Shown here: in pieces, positions 17,586-26,832 of the stretch | How positions within the stretch are numbered: position 1 is the first letter of the stretch | Layout of the letters: every line of letters starts with the position of its first letter | NCBI GenBank assembly: GCA_037178625.1 | Contig: CM074130.1 | Coordinates: 2,294,001-2,358,000 of the forward strand | Direction of reading: 5' to 3' | Length of the DNA stretch: 64,000 nt | DNA from: Skeletonema tropicum | Lineage: Eukaryota > Bacillariophyta > Thalassiosirophyceae > Thalassiosirales > Thalassiosiraceae | The notes under the pieces: generated by a model | Told to the model about the DNA's origin: nothing | Seen by the model: only the letters and a program-made list of their open reading frames with translations | The model's database searches: none | Made by a program: the position numbers and the translations under genes

Positions 17586-20500
17586 TTACTCCCCACTCCA
17601 GGTGTGCCAGTTGGACATCCCCGGCCCATTCTCAATGAGTGGCCGGATGCGGTGGTGCCTGTCCCTACTCCCTCTGAGCAGGAGGGAGTTTGCCCGGACT
17701 AGGGCAAGGGACATGCGTACCAGCACATAGAATATCATCTGGCTACGCTGACGCTCCCACTTTTCAGCTAAGTGTGTACCCAGTTGACGCATCGCATTCA
17801 AGGCCTCTCTACCGGGCATTCCATCAGCCGTGAAGCAGAGGGGGGTGAAGTCCCGACGTCGTTCAAGACAAGCTGCCTTGTACTTGCGGATTTTCTCCCT
17901 CTCTTGTTGCCTCAAGACAGCCGAAGGCGCCTTGTTGCGGTAGGAGCGGCAGTCCGCGTCGGTGATGCGAGTGTCAAAGACAGTTCGACGCTGTCTCTTC
18001 CAGAAGTGGGAGACCATCACATCTCCACGCTCTTCCATTGTTGTCACTGGGGTCGACCCATCAGTTGCGTTGTGTTGTTGCGTGGTATTTTCAGCCTCTG
18101 CTGCGGCAGCAGCCTCTGCCTCTGCAGCAGTGCGTTGAGTACTAGTGTAGATAAAGGGTTCGTACTCAACGTCACCGGGAGTAAAGGCTTGCTTGCACAA
18201 GGAGCCAAATTCTCTCGTAACATCATTGTGGCGGCAATGGACGAGACCGCCCACCTTGCATTGGAGAGCATGTTCCACCGTCATTTTTGCACCACATCCA
18301 TCGCATAGGTCTGACAAATCCATCGGCTTCAGGTTGTACCGGAGACGTACGTTGTCTCGAAACTCTTCAGCCGATAGGATCGTGCCATTGAGGCGGTTTG
18401 GGACAGCCGTCAGCCAACATCCAGTCTCACAGATCCGTTCCAACCTCCTCTTATCACCTGGTTTCTCTCTCCCCCACTGGGTGAGATGGTACTCAGCATC
18501 AAGCTTCTTCGCTTCCTGCGATCCAATTTTAGCCATCATAGCTGAGTACTGGTGGGTTTTCGGGCACAGTTCCCGACGATTGGCCAGCGTTTCAACCAGG
18601 TGTTCCACCGCTTGTCGCGACGTTTTGAAGCAATCCTCAGATTGTTCCACAGGGAACCGGATTGCTAAGCCTGCATGTTTCACACTAAGGGAAAGCAGGT
18701 GTCGCAACTCTCCAGATAATTCCGAAGGGGAGATGCCAAAGAGAGGTGGGATAAATTTCTCTCTAATGGCAACCTCAATCGGAGCAAGAAGGGGCCCCAC
18801 GTTTGGCACAATGCGCGATAAGTATGTCCATTCATTCTGAAGAGACAGTACAAAACCTGCATAGGCTGCCTGGGGTTGTGTGTAGGCACATTTGCCAAGG
18901 ACTTCCACGCAATATACCCACTGTTCCACTTTCTTCTTGACCCACTCCTCCTTCTCAGCTGCATCACCATACACTCCACCAAGGTATCGGTGGTGGCGTC
19001 CATAATTCAGTTCCGAGATGCCAGCCGCTTCAAAGGCTGCTCGTGCAGCATCCTCATCTTGCGGCATACAAATGTAGTGGGATTTATCTGGTTCGGGATA
19101 GTATCCAACATAGGGCCCCCTTTCTTTGAGAAGCTGAAGCATAGTAGCGTTATCGAGTGCAGTACCGACACCGCCGAGATCATCAGCATACCAAGGTTGG
19201 AGAGCTCCAGGGACTTTTTCCCTTAACCATTCCGCTAGTGGCATCAGGGCGATGCCATAGCACACCATAGACAGGCAGCACCCCTGCGTGATGCCCTCCT
19301 TGCACGCAATGACAGTAGGGTCTTCTCCCATTTCATTCCGCATAAAGCAAAGGCTATGGTGTCGATAGCGGTTGAAAGCTATCTTTGCGAGTGGGGGGCA
19401 TCGATGGTATACCTCCCACAACATGTTGCATCGATTGAGTTCATTGAAAGCATTGCGAGCATCCACTAGGAGGAGGCCATAGCCACTCTCTGGGATGTAG
19501 TGCGAGTTTTCTGTGTCAGGTTGGATGGGATATTCAGGGAAGGGTGGGGGTGTTGGGTCAGAGCTCGCCTCCTCAGTTGAGGCATCCGCCGGTGGCTCTT
19601 CATTCTGACTTGAACTCTCCATCTCACTATCATCTGACCCATCTCCGTCGTCTCCATCTCTGATCTCCGTCTCCGGCTTATTCGCCGCTCTTCGCATGTT
19701 CAGCCACCCACCCAATTCTGGAAATACTTCCAGAATGGCATGAGTTGCACCTTCAATGCCCGCCTGAAGTCCAGCACAGAGTTGGACGTTGTTGCAGGCG
19801 TCCCGCGCTCGCTCTTTGCACTGATCAAGGATTGTTCCAGAGATCAGCCGCATCCAGATTTCACCACAGCCCAAAGGGCGGACTCCCGGCTCCTTATCCA
19901 CTGCAAGCAGACGCACGTGGTTGAGGGCTCGGATTTTGGCATAATCCGGTTGTGCGCATCCAAGCCATGTAGCCCACTCCGCCATTTCAACTCGTAGAGC
20001 ATCAGAAGCTGCTCCGTGTCGGGTGAGCCACGCTTTTAGCATTATACCATCCACTCCAGGAGGGCCTGCAGCCCCATGAAGTTTGCTAGAGCGACTCTCA
20101 ATGTGATCCAAATCGACATAAACAAAAGCAACTACATCCTCTTCCTCGAAGTCCAGGGGTTTCTGGAAAACGAGGGGGTCCCCTTCAGCTGGAGTCACAG
20201 GGGAGGGGAACTTTGACCTCAGGACATCAATGACTGGCTCCCCCGTCTTGGAGTCAAGGTCAGTTGGCTTGTACAGACCACCTTGACCTCGGTCCGTCAC
20301 CTCCCGAACTGCCTTCCGAATGTGACCATTTTGAAGTGTAGATGCAAATCGACGAGCCTGCGACTCGCCTATCCCATTGTCTCCCATGGGACGACCCCCC
20401 AATCGTCCCGATTGTCCTTCAACTTCCACTGCTATAACCAGCGACAGAATATCTCCTTTCTCCCAGAGGTCAAGACGAGTTGTGATCAACTTTTTGATGT

Positions 20501-21083
20501 CTGCGCTCTTGGAGCATCCCCTCTTGCGTGTGAGGATACAAGCAGGGAACATGAGAGCTCTTTCTGCATTCATTTTGCCCTCTCGGACATTTTTGAATTC
20601 GGTTGTAAGAATATTGAGAAACCGAGCGCCAACTTTGTTGCGGTAGACCTCATAAAACGGAGCAATACTTTTCACCACCCTGGAATAGAGTTTCTGGTAG
20701 TATCTGTCATCCACTGCAGATAGTTGGCCGTGTAGATGAGTGCCATCATTCTGATGGATTGTATCACCATACACACTAATAAGTTTGTGGTCTGACCATG
20801 AAAGGGGTTGAAGTTTATCATCCTTCTTTGCAATTTGACCGCCGATCGCCGTGATCGCATCCTCCGTAAGCTCTTTCCTCGACATAATACCCTCTATCCC
20901 TCCTGTGCCATCATCCTTCCCGCCTTCTCCACTTTCCTCTGAGCTTGAATCCTTCCCTGTCGTCTCCTCATCCTCATCCTCCTCTTCCACTCCTGCTGTC
21001 TCCTCAGGGGAGGCAGCTGTTCCGTCATTATCATCCTCCTCATCCGTCTCCGGCCACGTCTGATCTCCATTTCTCAACCTCAA
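17586..21083 (-). CDS. LINE A polyprotein: reverse transcriptase plus restriction-like endonuclease
   Basis: An uninterrupted 1165-residue frame. The N-terminal ~80 residues are acidic. The RT domain spans roughly 290-800, with GVDGI and PLGCGEIW early, LLLVDARNAFNELNR (catalytic Asp, motif A), EGITQGCCLS and the catalytic WYADD (YADD at 632-635), followed by a KSHYIC-type motif D. After the thumb comes a C-x2-C-x7-H-x3-C zinc motif (about 927-942) and RHN shortly after. A region with RGDVMV and VFDTRITD then follows. CCHC plus RHN/RHD plus a PD-(D/E)xK-like core is the restriction-enzyme-like endonuclease layout of R2/R4/CRE/NeSL-type LINEs; the exact clade is not resolved. The intact frame suggests recent activity. 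Confidence 0.9.
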   Translation of the reverse strand: MRLRNGDQTWPETDEEDDNDGTAASPEETAGVEEEDEDEETTGKDSSSEESGEGGKDDGTGGIEGIMSRKELTEDAITAIGGQIAKKDDKLQPLSWSDHKLISVYGDTIHQNDGTHLHGQLSAVDDRYYQKLYSRVVKSIAPFYEVYRNKVGARFLNILTTEFKNVREGKMNAERALMFPACILTRKRGCSKSADIKKLITTRLDLWEKGDILSLVIAVEVEGQSGRLGGRPMGDNGIGESQARRFASTLQNGHIRKAVREVTDRGQGGLYKPTDLDSKTGEPVIDVLRSKFPSPVTPAEGDPLVFQKPLDFEEEDVVAFVYVDLDHIESRSSKLHGAAGPPGVDGIMLKAWLTRHGAASDALRVEMAEWATWLGCAQPDYAKIRALNHVRLLAVDKEPGVRPLGCGEIWMRLISGTILDQCKERARDACNNVQLCAGLQAGIEGATHAILEVFPELGGWLNMRRAANKPETEIRDGDDGDGSDDSEMESSSQNEEPPADASTEEASSDPTPPPFPEYPIQPDTENSHYIPESGYGLLLVDARNAFNELNRCNMLWEVYHRCPPLAKIAFNRYRHHSLCFMRNEMGEDPTVIACKEGITQGCCLSMVCYGIALMPLAEWLREKVPGALQPWYADDLGGVGTALDNATMLQLLKERGPYVGYYPEPDKSHYICMPQDEDAARAAFEAAGISELNYGRHHRYLGGVYGDAAEKEEWVKKKVEQWVYCVEVLGKCAYTQPQAAYAGFVLSLQNEWTYLSRIVPNVGPLLAPIEVAIREKFIPPLFGISPSELSGELRHLLSLSVKHAGLAIRFPVEQSEDCFKTSRQAVEHLVETLANRRELCPKTHQYSAMMAKIGSQEAKKLDAEYHLTQWGREKPGDKRRLERICETGCWLTAVPNRLNGTILSAEEFRDNVRLRYNLKPMDLSDLCDGCGAKMTVEHALQCKVGGLVHCRHNDVTREFGSLCKQAFTPGDVEYEPFIYTSTQRTAAEAEAAAAAEAENTTQQHNATDGSTPVTTMEERGDVMVSHFWKRQRRTVFDTRITDADCRSYRNKAPSAVLRQQEREKIRKYKAACLERRRDFTPLCFTADGMPGREALNAMRQLGTHLAEKWERQRSQMIFYVLVRMSLALVRANSLLLRGSRDRHHRIRPLIENGPGMSNWHTWSGE

Positions 21084-21176
21084 TCTGAAATCAAGTTCAC
21101 CTGGTTTCCCCCTCCTCTGGAGAAGTGAAAACTGGTTGATGCAACAAGATCCATGGCTGGGGTCCTGCTCTGAGCC

Positions 21177-21515
21177 TTAGAAAAGCTCCGGTGGTAGCAG
21201 TCCACGGACACCGTGGGCAATATTGTCCACGATCAAACCGGCTGCCTCGGTACTATCGATTGTGCCACAGTTTGTCAAATCAGGTCCCCTCTTCAAATTG
21301 TGCTCTTCTTCTGCATCTGAGGCATCATCAGTGGCCGAGTGGTCACTGTATGATGAGTCGTCTGCTTCAGATATCTCCTCTCGTGAATCGTCATGGCCAG
21401 CTAGAGCGGACTGGTCATTTGAATCGGTTTCAACTTCAGTGTTTTGCGTTTCTTCAGATGGGTCAACCGCAGCAGTGTCAACAGCATCTGAGTCATGGCG
21501 TGGGATGAAGTGATT
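21177..21515 (-). CDS. Acidic upstream frame of LINE A (5'-incomplete)
   Basis: An open frame of about 113 codons from the 5' edge of the element to a stop at 21177. It is rich in Asp, Glu, Ser and Thr (DDSREEISEADDSSYSD) and has no Met within the element; the only in-frame ATG (21539) belongs to the flanking host repeat. It may be the end of an ORF1-like protein or of an N-terminal extension cut off by 5' truncation. The RT frame starts 94 bp further on. No RNA-binding motif is visible. Confidence 0.45.
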   Translation of the reverse strand, partial: NHFIPRHDSDAVDTAAVDPSEETQNTEVETDSNDQSALAGHDDSREEISEADDSSYSDHSATDDASDAEEEHNLKRGPDLTNCGTIDSTEAAGLIVDNIAHGVRGLLPPELF

Positions 21516-21517
21516 CC

Positions 21518-21721
21518 GGTGAAAGCTGCAGGAGAGCAAACTCTGAGACTTGTTCCAAGAATGCCGACATTGGTAGGCAAGAGGTTGAAATGGCTGGAAG
21601 CATGACCCTCAGCGACCAATTATCTACTCAACGATCGAGCAGAGAAAGTCGCGATAGTCGAGAACAACGAAACGGCAATGGACGTGCCAAGAGTCTTCCC
21701 CCTTCACGGCAACGTCGTTAA
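21518..21721 (+). pseudogene. Zinc-knuckle protein 3' fragment
   Basis: The final ~67 codons and stop of the zinc-knuckle gene (original at 14287-14490). It starts at the LINE junction without an ATG or any knuckle domain. Two substitutions separate it from the original near its end, one changing Val to Gly. It should be non-functional. Confidence 0.85.
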
Positions 21722-21769
21722 AAAAAGTAACGAGAAATTACACCATATTATGTACAATATTATTTTACC

Positions 21770-22901
21770 TTAGAAGCAGAGAAAAGGGTCTTCTCCGTCA
21801 AACTCTGGGGGTGTCGTGTCATCTACACAACTTGGTGGGTAGTCATCGAAATTGGACGTATCTGTTGAGTCTTTGATGCTGGGTATTATTGGAGCTGCTA
21901 TTTGTTTCGAGAGTAGAGCTTCAAAGTCAAGATTGTCGAAGAATTTGGATCGTCTTATGTCAGAACTTCCTGATTTGAGGCAGCCCAGTCTTCGCGTCAG
22001 GTCAGCTGTGAGAAGCTTCTTTGTGAGCTGCTTGGCAGTTTTGTCAAAACTTCTGGGAAATCTAACTGTTCCTGATAACACCTGCTGATAAATTCTAATT
22101 GGATCGTCGTCTTCGGCGACAAAGGGAGGTTCACCTGCAATCATTTCGTATATGAGGATTCCCAGCGTCCACCAGTCCACTCCTTTACCATGACCTTTGT
22201 TCAGAAGGACCTCTGGGGCGATGTACTCTGGGGTGCCACAAAGAGTGAAGGTCTTGTAGGTCACTATCTTTGCAAAGCCAAAGTCAGTGATTTTCAAGTA
22301 GCCATCTCTGTGATACATGAACAGTGATGAGTTTAGGCGAAGCTTTTAATGGGAAAGACGCATGCACATATCCACGACTCGTACCTTTCGAGTAGAAGAT
22401 TCTCTGGCTTCAAATCTCTGTAAATGATGCTTTTACTGTGTAGGTATTCAAATATGCTTACCACGCATCCTGCGTAGAATCTTGCCCACGAAACATCGAA
22501 CTTGACTGCATTTCGAAGATGTGAAAAGAATTCTCCTCCAAGGATGCATTCAATGACCATGTAGATATAAGATGGGTCCTGAAAAGAACAGCACATGTTA
22601 ACTACGAAAGGGTGTTTGTCTTTTGATATTATGGAAAGGATTTCCTTCTCAGACACGATGTGTTCTACCTGTCTGTATTTGATAATATCAGACTTTCTCA
22701 GCATCTTTATTGCATAATACTGACCTGTCCCTGAGTGTGAAGCAAACTAACAAAAGTGTAAGGATTCCGAAGAAAGAGTGAGTCAAAGTGTCGCAACCAA
22801 CAACTCACTCGAACCCGGCCGAAAGAACCTGTACCTAAGGTTACTCCGACATCAAAGTCAGTGATTGATTGACACTCTAATGGGGTCATTCTCTTTGCCA
22901 T
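21770..22901 (-). CDS. PKA-like AGC protein kinase, copy 2 (complete)
   Basis: Exons 22809-22901, 22385-22746 and 21770-22307 give 330 residues, close to PKA catalytic subunits (about 350). Intron donors and acceptors match copy 1. It has the glycine loop GTGSFGRV, Lys45, YRDLKPEN, DFGFAK, activation-loop Thr173 and APE. Unlike copy 1, it keeps the AGC tail: an acidic stretch (TPPEFDGED) ending in PFLCF, the FxxF hydrophobic motif that also ends PKA. No regulatory domain is attached, so this is a free catalytic subunit likely controlled by a separate regulatory subunit (inference from family). It is divergent from the second DAO-like gene at 23113. Confidence 0.9.
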
Positions 22902-23112
22902 TCGTTCTATAGTCTCATCAGTCGGTGGATTTCTTGTGCTCCGATAGATTCCAGAGATGCTTTCTCTCTATCGCATCTGATCGCATCTCATTCACTTTCT
23001 GATCATGGTATTTTTGGCGCCATGTGTCAGCCTCGCTCAAGGTGAGAAGCGCGAGATAGAAGTTCAAAGTTCAAGTAGATAACATCATAAGCAGCATCTT
23101 CACATCAAGAGC

Positions 23113-24213
23113 ATGGCATCAAAAGTACTTGTAGTAGGCTCCGGTGTCATTGGCTTACGCACCGCTCTGGAGCTTCTTCGGAAGAATGTGAGCGTCTGCT
23201 TGGTTTCGCCCAAATCGCCTACAAACATTGCCACGACATCAATGGGTGCCGGAGGCCTCTGGATGCCATTTCACTGCGAAGATGAAAGGGTTGATGGGTG
23301 GGCAAGAAGTACACTTGATGAACTAACCAAGCAACTTGCCAATTCTGATCGAAATGTGGAAGTGGTTCCGAAGGTTGCATTCAAGAGACAATTCATGGAA
23401 CGGCCTACTTGGAGCGAGACTAGCTCTCTGCAATTCCAGCAGATGGAAGTCGACTGTCTCTACAAACACGCATCCCACAACAACATTCGCTTGCCGCCAA
23501 AGGAGACAATTAAAGATGCAGGATACACGCATGCATGGTTGTTTCATCCTCCGATAGTAGATTCACCCAACGCATTGAATGCGATGCTGCAAGAGATCAA
23601 GATGCATAAAAAATCAGATTTCATCAATGTTGAAACAAATAAATATTTCAACACTATGAACGAAGTTGTGACAGAGGCAAGGACACTAGGTTGTAATGGC
23701 GTTGTGAATTGCACAGGATTAGGATCCAGAGCTCTTTGCCTCGATGACGAAATAGTTGGAGCGCGAGGAGTGCTGCTGCATTATCAAAGATACCAACCTT
23801 CACTGTGGGGAGTGGCTTCGAAAGATGATACTCGTTTGAAGGATGCTGCTGTGACGATAGAAGAGGAACCTTTCGGATCTGAAACGACGCCATGCTATAT
23901 GATACCCAGGGGTGATACAATTGTTGTCGGAGGAACATATTTGGTTGGTGATGAGGAAGAATGTGTGAGAGAATCTGAAAGAAGAATGATACTAAAAAAT
24001 GCACAAACACTGGGCATAGACACAACAAATAATGAACCCATTGGTGAATGGGTTGGGTTTCGTCCCTACAGAAGTTCTGTAAGATTGGAGATAGACGAAG
24101 AGTTGACAGAAAGTGGCATGAGAGTGGTGCACAGTTTCGGATATGGAGGGTCAGGTTGGACTGTGTATGTCGGTGCCGCGAAAGAAGCAGCGTCACTCGT
24201 AACTGGATCGTAA
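23113..24213 (+). CDS. DAO: FAD-dependent D-amino-acid-oxidase-like enzyme, copy 2
   Basis: 366 residues, reading the same as copy 1 throughout. It has the same N-terminal GSGVIGL dinucleotide-binding loop, AGGLW segment and C-terminal YGGSGWT motif. The 211 bp upstream, shared with the kinase gene as a divergent promoter, differs from copy 1 by one missing T near 23058. Two copies with an intact frame and duplicated promoter could double expression. It converges on epsin, ending 117 bp before the epsin stop. Confidence 0.88.
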   Translation: MASKVLVVGSGVIGLRTALELLRKNVSVCLVSPKSPTNIATTSMGAGGLWMPFHCEDERVDGWARSTLDELTKQLANSDRNVEVVPKVAFKRQFMERPTWSETSSLQFQQMEVDCLYKHASHNNIRLPPKETIKDAGYTHAWLFHPPIVDSPNALNAMLQEIKMHKKSDFINVETNKYFNTMNEVVTEARTLGCNGVVNCTGLGSRALCLDDEIVGARGVLLHYQRYQPSLWGVASKDDTRLKDAAVTIEEEPFGSETTPCYMIPRGDTIVVGGTYLVGDEEECVRESERRMILKNAQTLGIDTTNNEPIGEWVGFRPYRSSVRLEIDEELTESGMRVVHSFGYGGSGWTVYVGAAKEAASLVTGS

Positions 24214-24330
24214 TGGCGAGAAAAGGAAAAAGGACAATCGATAACCAAAATAATTTGATACTTTGACGAAGAAGAGTCATGTTCTAATCCATCAAAGTAG
24301 TTTACGGTGCGTATGATTGTTAATCTCAAT

Positions 24331-26492
24331 TCACCTGAACTGCTGTTGCCCTCCCATCATTCCATTCATACCACTCATTTGTTGGCCACCCATCTGGTTC
24401 ATGTTCATATTATTGTTGTTCATACCGCCCATGCCTTGCATATTATTCATGTTACCTTGCATGCCCATGCCTTGCATATTGTTTGTGTTACCTTGCATGC
24501 CCATGCCTTGCATATTGTTTGTGTTACCTTGCATGCCCATACCTCCCATTCCTTGTCCTTGCATCCCACCCATCATCTGCCCTCCCATCATCTGGGGATT
24601 CATTTGCTGCATTCCCATCTGGTTGCCTTGCATTCCCCCCATCATATTATTATTACCACCCATCATATTCATTCCAGTATTGGGTTGCATTTGCTGGTTC
24701 ATTTGCTGTGCCATCCTTTGTTGTGCTTGTGCCTGCTGGTTGTTAGTCATCAATTGACCAAACACTTCTCCAATATCACCTGTTTGTCCTGTTCCCAACA
24801 CAGGTTGACTATTGTTTTGTTGTTGGAATCCAAATTGTGAAGGAGCTGCGTTATTGAAAGAGGGTTCCTTCTTCACTTCCTTCTTTGTATTTTTAGACAA
24901 GCCATCAAGTGAGATGAGTTTGCTGATTGGATCTGAAGATGTAACATTCGACTTGGCGGAAGGCTCGGCACCAGCAAAATCACCAAAGTCATCGTCGTCT
25001 CCAGAAGTTGCTGGTGCAGGCATGGTGGCAGCAGGTGCGGGTGCAGATTGAAAGTTCATATTACCAAAGGCATCATTCATTGTGTTCATGTTGTTGCTGA
25101 CAGCCGCAGGTGGTTGTGACGGAGCAGCTCCAAACGCATCAAAAGTTGCTTGCTGTGGGGCAGGCGCAGATCCAAATGCATCAAACTGTACAGCCGACGA
25201 AGGGGCAATTTGTTGAAAGTCTCCAAAGTCATCATCAGCTGCCGGAGGTGCTGCAACTGCAGCTGGTGCTCCGGCGGATTGGAATGCGTCGAATGAATTG
25301 TCAGCTTGAGCAGGAGTGCTAGTTGGTAAGTCATCGAAGCCAAATAGGTCAACTTCTGGTGCTGCGGGAGCTGGGGCTACAGGTGTCGCCTTCTTTTCCT
25401 TCTTCTTTGATTTTTTCACCTTCGTCGATGATCCAGACTTGGACGACTTTTTCGTCGGAGCTGCATCAGTCCTCCTCGATGAACCACTATCAACACCCCC
25501 TTCGCCATATCTTCCAGCATATCCACGATCAGAGGAGTCTCTCCCCGAAGATGTTGCACCAATGCCACTTTCACCATAACCAGAGCTTCTAGAATTCCAG
25601 CCAGAATCACTATTTCCATACCCAGCGTATTTGGTACTTCCACCACCCCCGCCTCCACCTCCGCCTCCGCCAACACCACTGTTGCTGTTTGTCATGGAAC
25701 GTCCCGAGAACTTCTCTCGTAACTGACGAGCCTTCATCCTCTCCTCACGGATACGTTCATCATCCCCAAGCATGTCAGTAATCTGCTTCGCCTTTTCCCG
25801 CACTCCCTGTCCACGGTCCACAGTTCCTTCGTAATAGTTAAATCTGTCCATACTGCGAAGTAGGTGGGAGTGATTACGTGCATCGTCAACGCATCGTTCC
25901 GAGCCGTTTTTGACCAAGTGTTCGAGGAGGGTTAGACCTTTGAAAATGACACGCCAAGCTGATGGACGGGGAGTCTCGATGGCTTCCCACATTAGTTTGG
26001 TGACAATGAGGACTGTATATTATTTGATCAATATATAGGAGTGAGCGAAGGATAAAGTGAGATCACGCTCATACACAAGGACATCCACTAATTCAACAGC
26101 AGTGTATAGGTCAAGCAAACAGAACAAAAATAGATAATTTCACTTACACCTCTCATAATCAAATGTATCCTGAGCAATCTCATTCATAAGAGTGCTCGAA
26201 GCGCCCCAATTTTTGTGAGAGAGGACCTCATACACGCGTACCTCTACTTCATTTTTTGGTTTTACCTGATTGAAGCTGTTCAGATTAGGTGTATCAAGTG
26301 ATGTGTTAGATGAAGTAGGTGAGGTCAGTGCATGAATTCAATGACAGATAAAATTCCTAAGATAGAAAAATAATAGATCGGCCTCCGATGGGCATAAAAC
26401 CACCCTTATTTTTTCTTTACTTACGCATCTTCAGCAAGGTTACGAACCTTGTCTATGTTGAGGTCTTTGACGAAGTTTCCTACCAAGTCCAT
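24331..26492 (-). CDS. Epsin-like clathrin adaptor (ENTH domain, 3 exons)
   Basis: Exons 26425-26492, 26148-26275 and 24331-26012 give 625 residues. The ENTH domain (about 1-145) is assembled across all three exons: VRNLAEDA, then NWGASSTLMNEIAQDTFDYER, then WRVIFKGLTLLEHLVKNGSER and REKAKQI. ENTH domains bind phosphoinositides and bend membranes. The disordered tail has several DDDFGDF/FDAF motifs, the type that binds AP and GGA ear domains, which suggests an epsinR/CLINT1-like role in clathrin coats at the Golgi or plasma membrane. The C-terminal ~150 residues are Met, Gln, Gly and Asn repeats (MGMQGN units). The intron donors (GTAAGT-type) and phases fit. The upstream exons are needed because the large exon alone begins inside the ENTH fold. 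Confidence 0.88.
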
Positions 26493-26832
26493 TGTCTATT
26501 TTGAGGTGAGCGTTCCCCTAGATCAACTTCCACCAATAGCACAAGCCGTTGGAAGTGAGTGAATGAATGGGATCGGCGTCGGCCAGCCAGCCGCCGCCCG
26601 AGATCGAGAAGAAGGCGAAAATCTTCGACTTCATCATCTTCGATCTTTGATCCCCTTCGTTCTCCACCTTCCTTCTTCGTTCTCCTTCCTCCTCCGTCGC
26701 GCCACAACACACACGACAACGAACCAACGCTGACTCCTTGCAATGCAACACAGTGCTACTGCTCCATCGAATGAATGTAAGAGAAGAAAGTAGCAGAGAG
26801 ATATAGCTGTAGTGAAGGCAGAACACCAAACA
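26493..26832. promoter_or_regulatory. Divergent intergenic region
   Basis: 340 bp between the epsin start (minus) and COQ8 start (plus). It is locally GC-rich (about 26573-26600) and then strongly pyrimidine-rich (CTTC/CTCC tracts, about 26620-26700). There is no supported gene. Confidence 0.4.

Larger units (their letters stand above)
17319..21517 (-). mobile_element. Non-LTR retrotransposon (LINE) A, 4.2 kb, minus strand
   Basis: The element reads right to left. Its 3' end is a 10-12 nt A run (T run at 17317-17328 on the plus strand) fused to host epsin sequence; its 5' end at 21517 abuts host zinc-knuckle sequence. It encodes one long reverse transcriptase frame (17586-21083) and an acidic upstream frame (21177 to the 5' edge). 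There is no integrase, protease or LTR. Because the upstream frame has no Met inside the element, the copy may be 5'-truncated. It is flanked on both sides by the 3.03 kb direct repeat A. Confidence 0.9.
21518..24550. repeat. Long direct repeat A, right copy (3033 bp)
   Basis: Counterpart of 14287-17318. Its left edge (GGTGAAAGCTGCAG) follows directly on the 5' end of LINE A. Its right edge is where the left copy stops (CCCATT) and continues without a break into the rest of the intact epsin gene. It contains the zinc-knuckle 3' fragment, the intact kinase and the second DAO-like gene. Very low divergence between the copies implies a recent event or ongoing gene conversion. Confidence 0.95.

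Noticed and set aside
14287..24550. LTR retrotransposon (RT frame between two long direct repeats)
   Set aside because: The repeats contain host genes, no integrase, protease, primer-binding site or polypurine tract was seen, and the element ends in poly(A) with a LINE-type endonuclease.
24307..24840. 177-codon plus-strand His/Leu-rich frame
   Set aside because: It is the antisense of the epsin Met/Gln/Asn repeat, which gives long open shadow frames.
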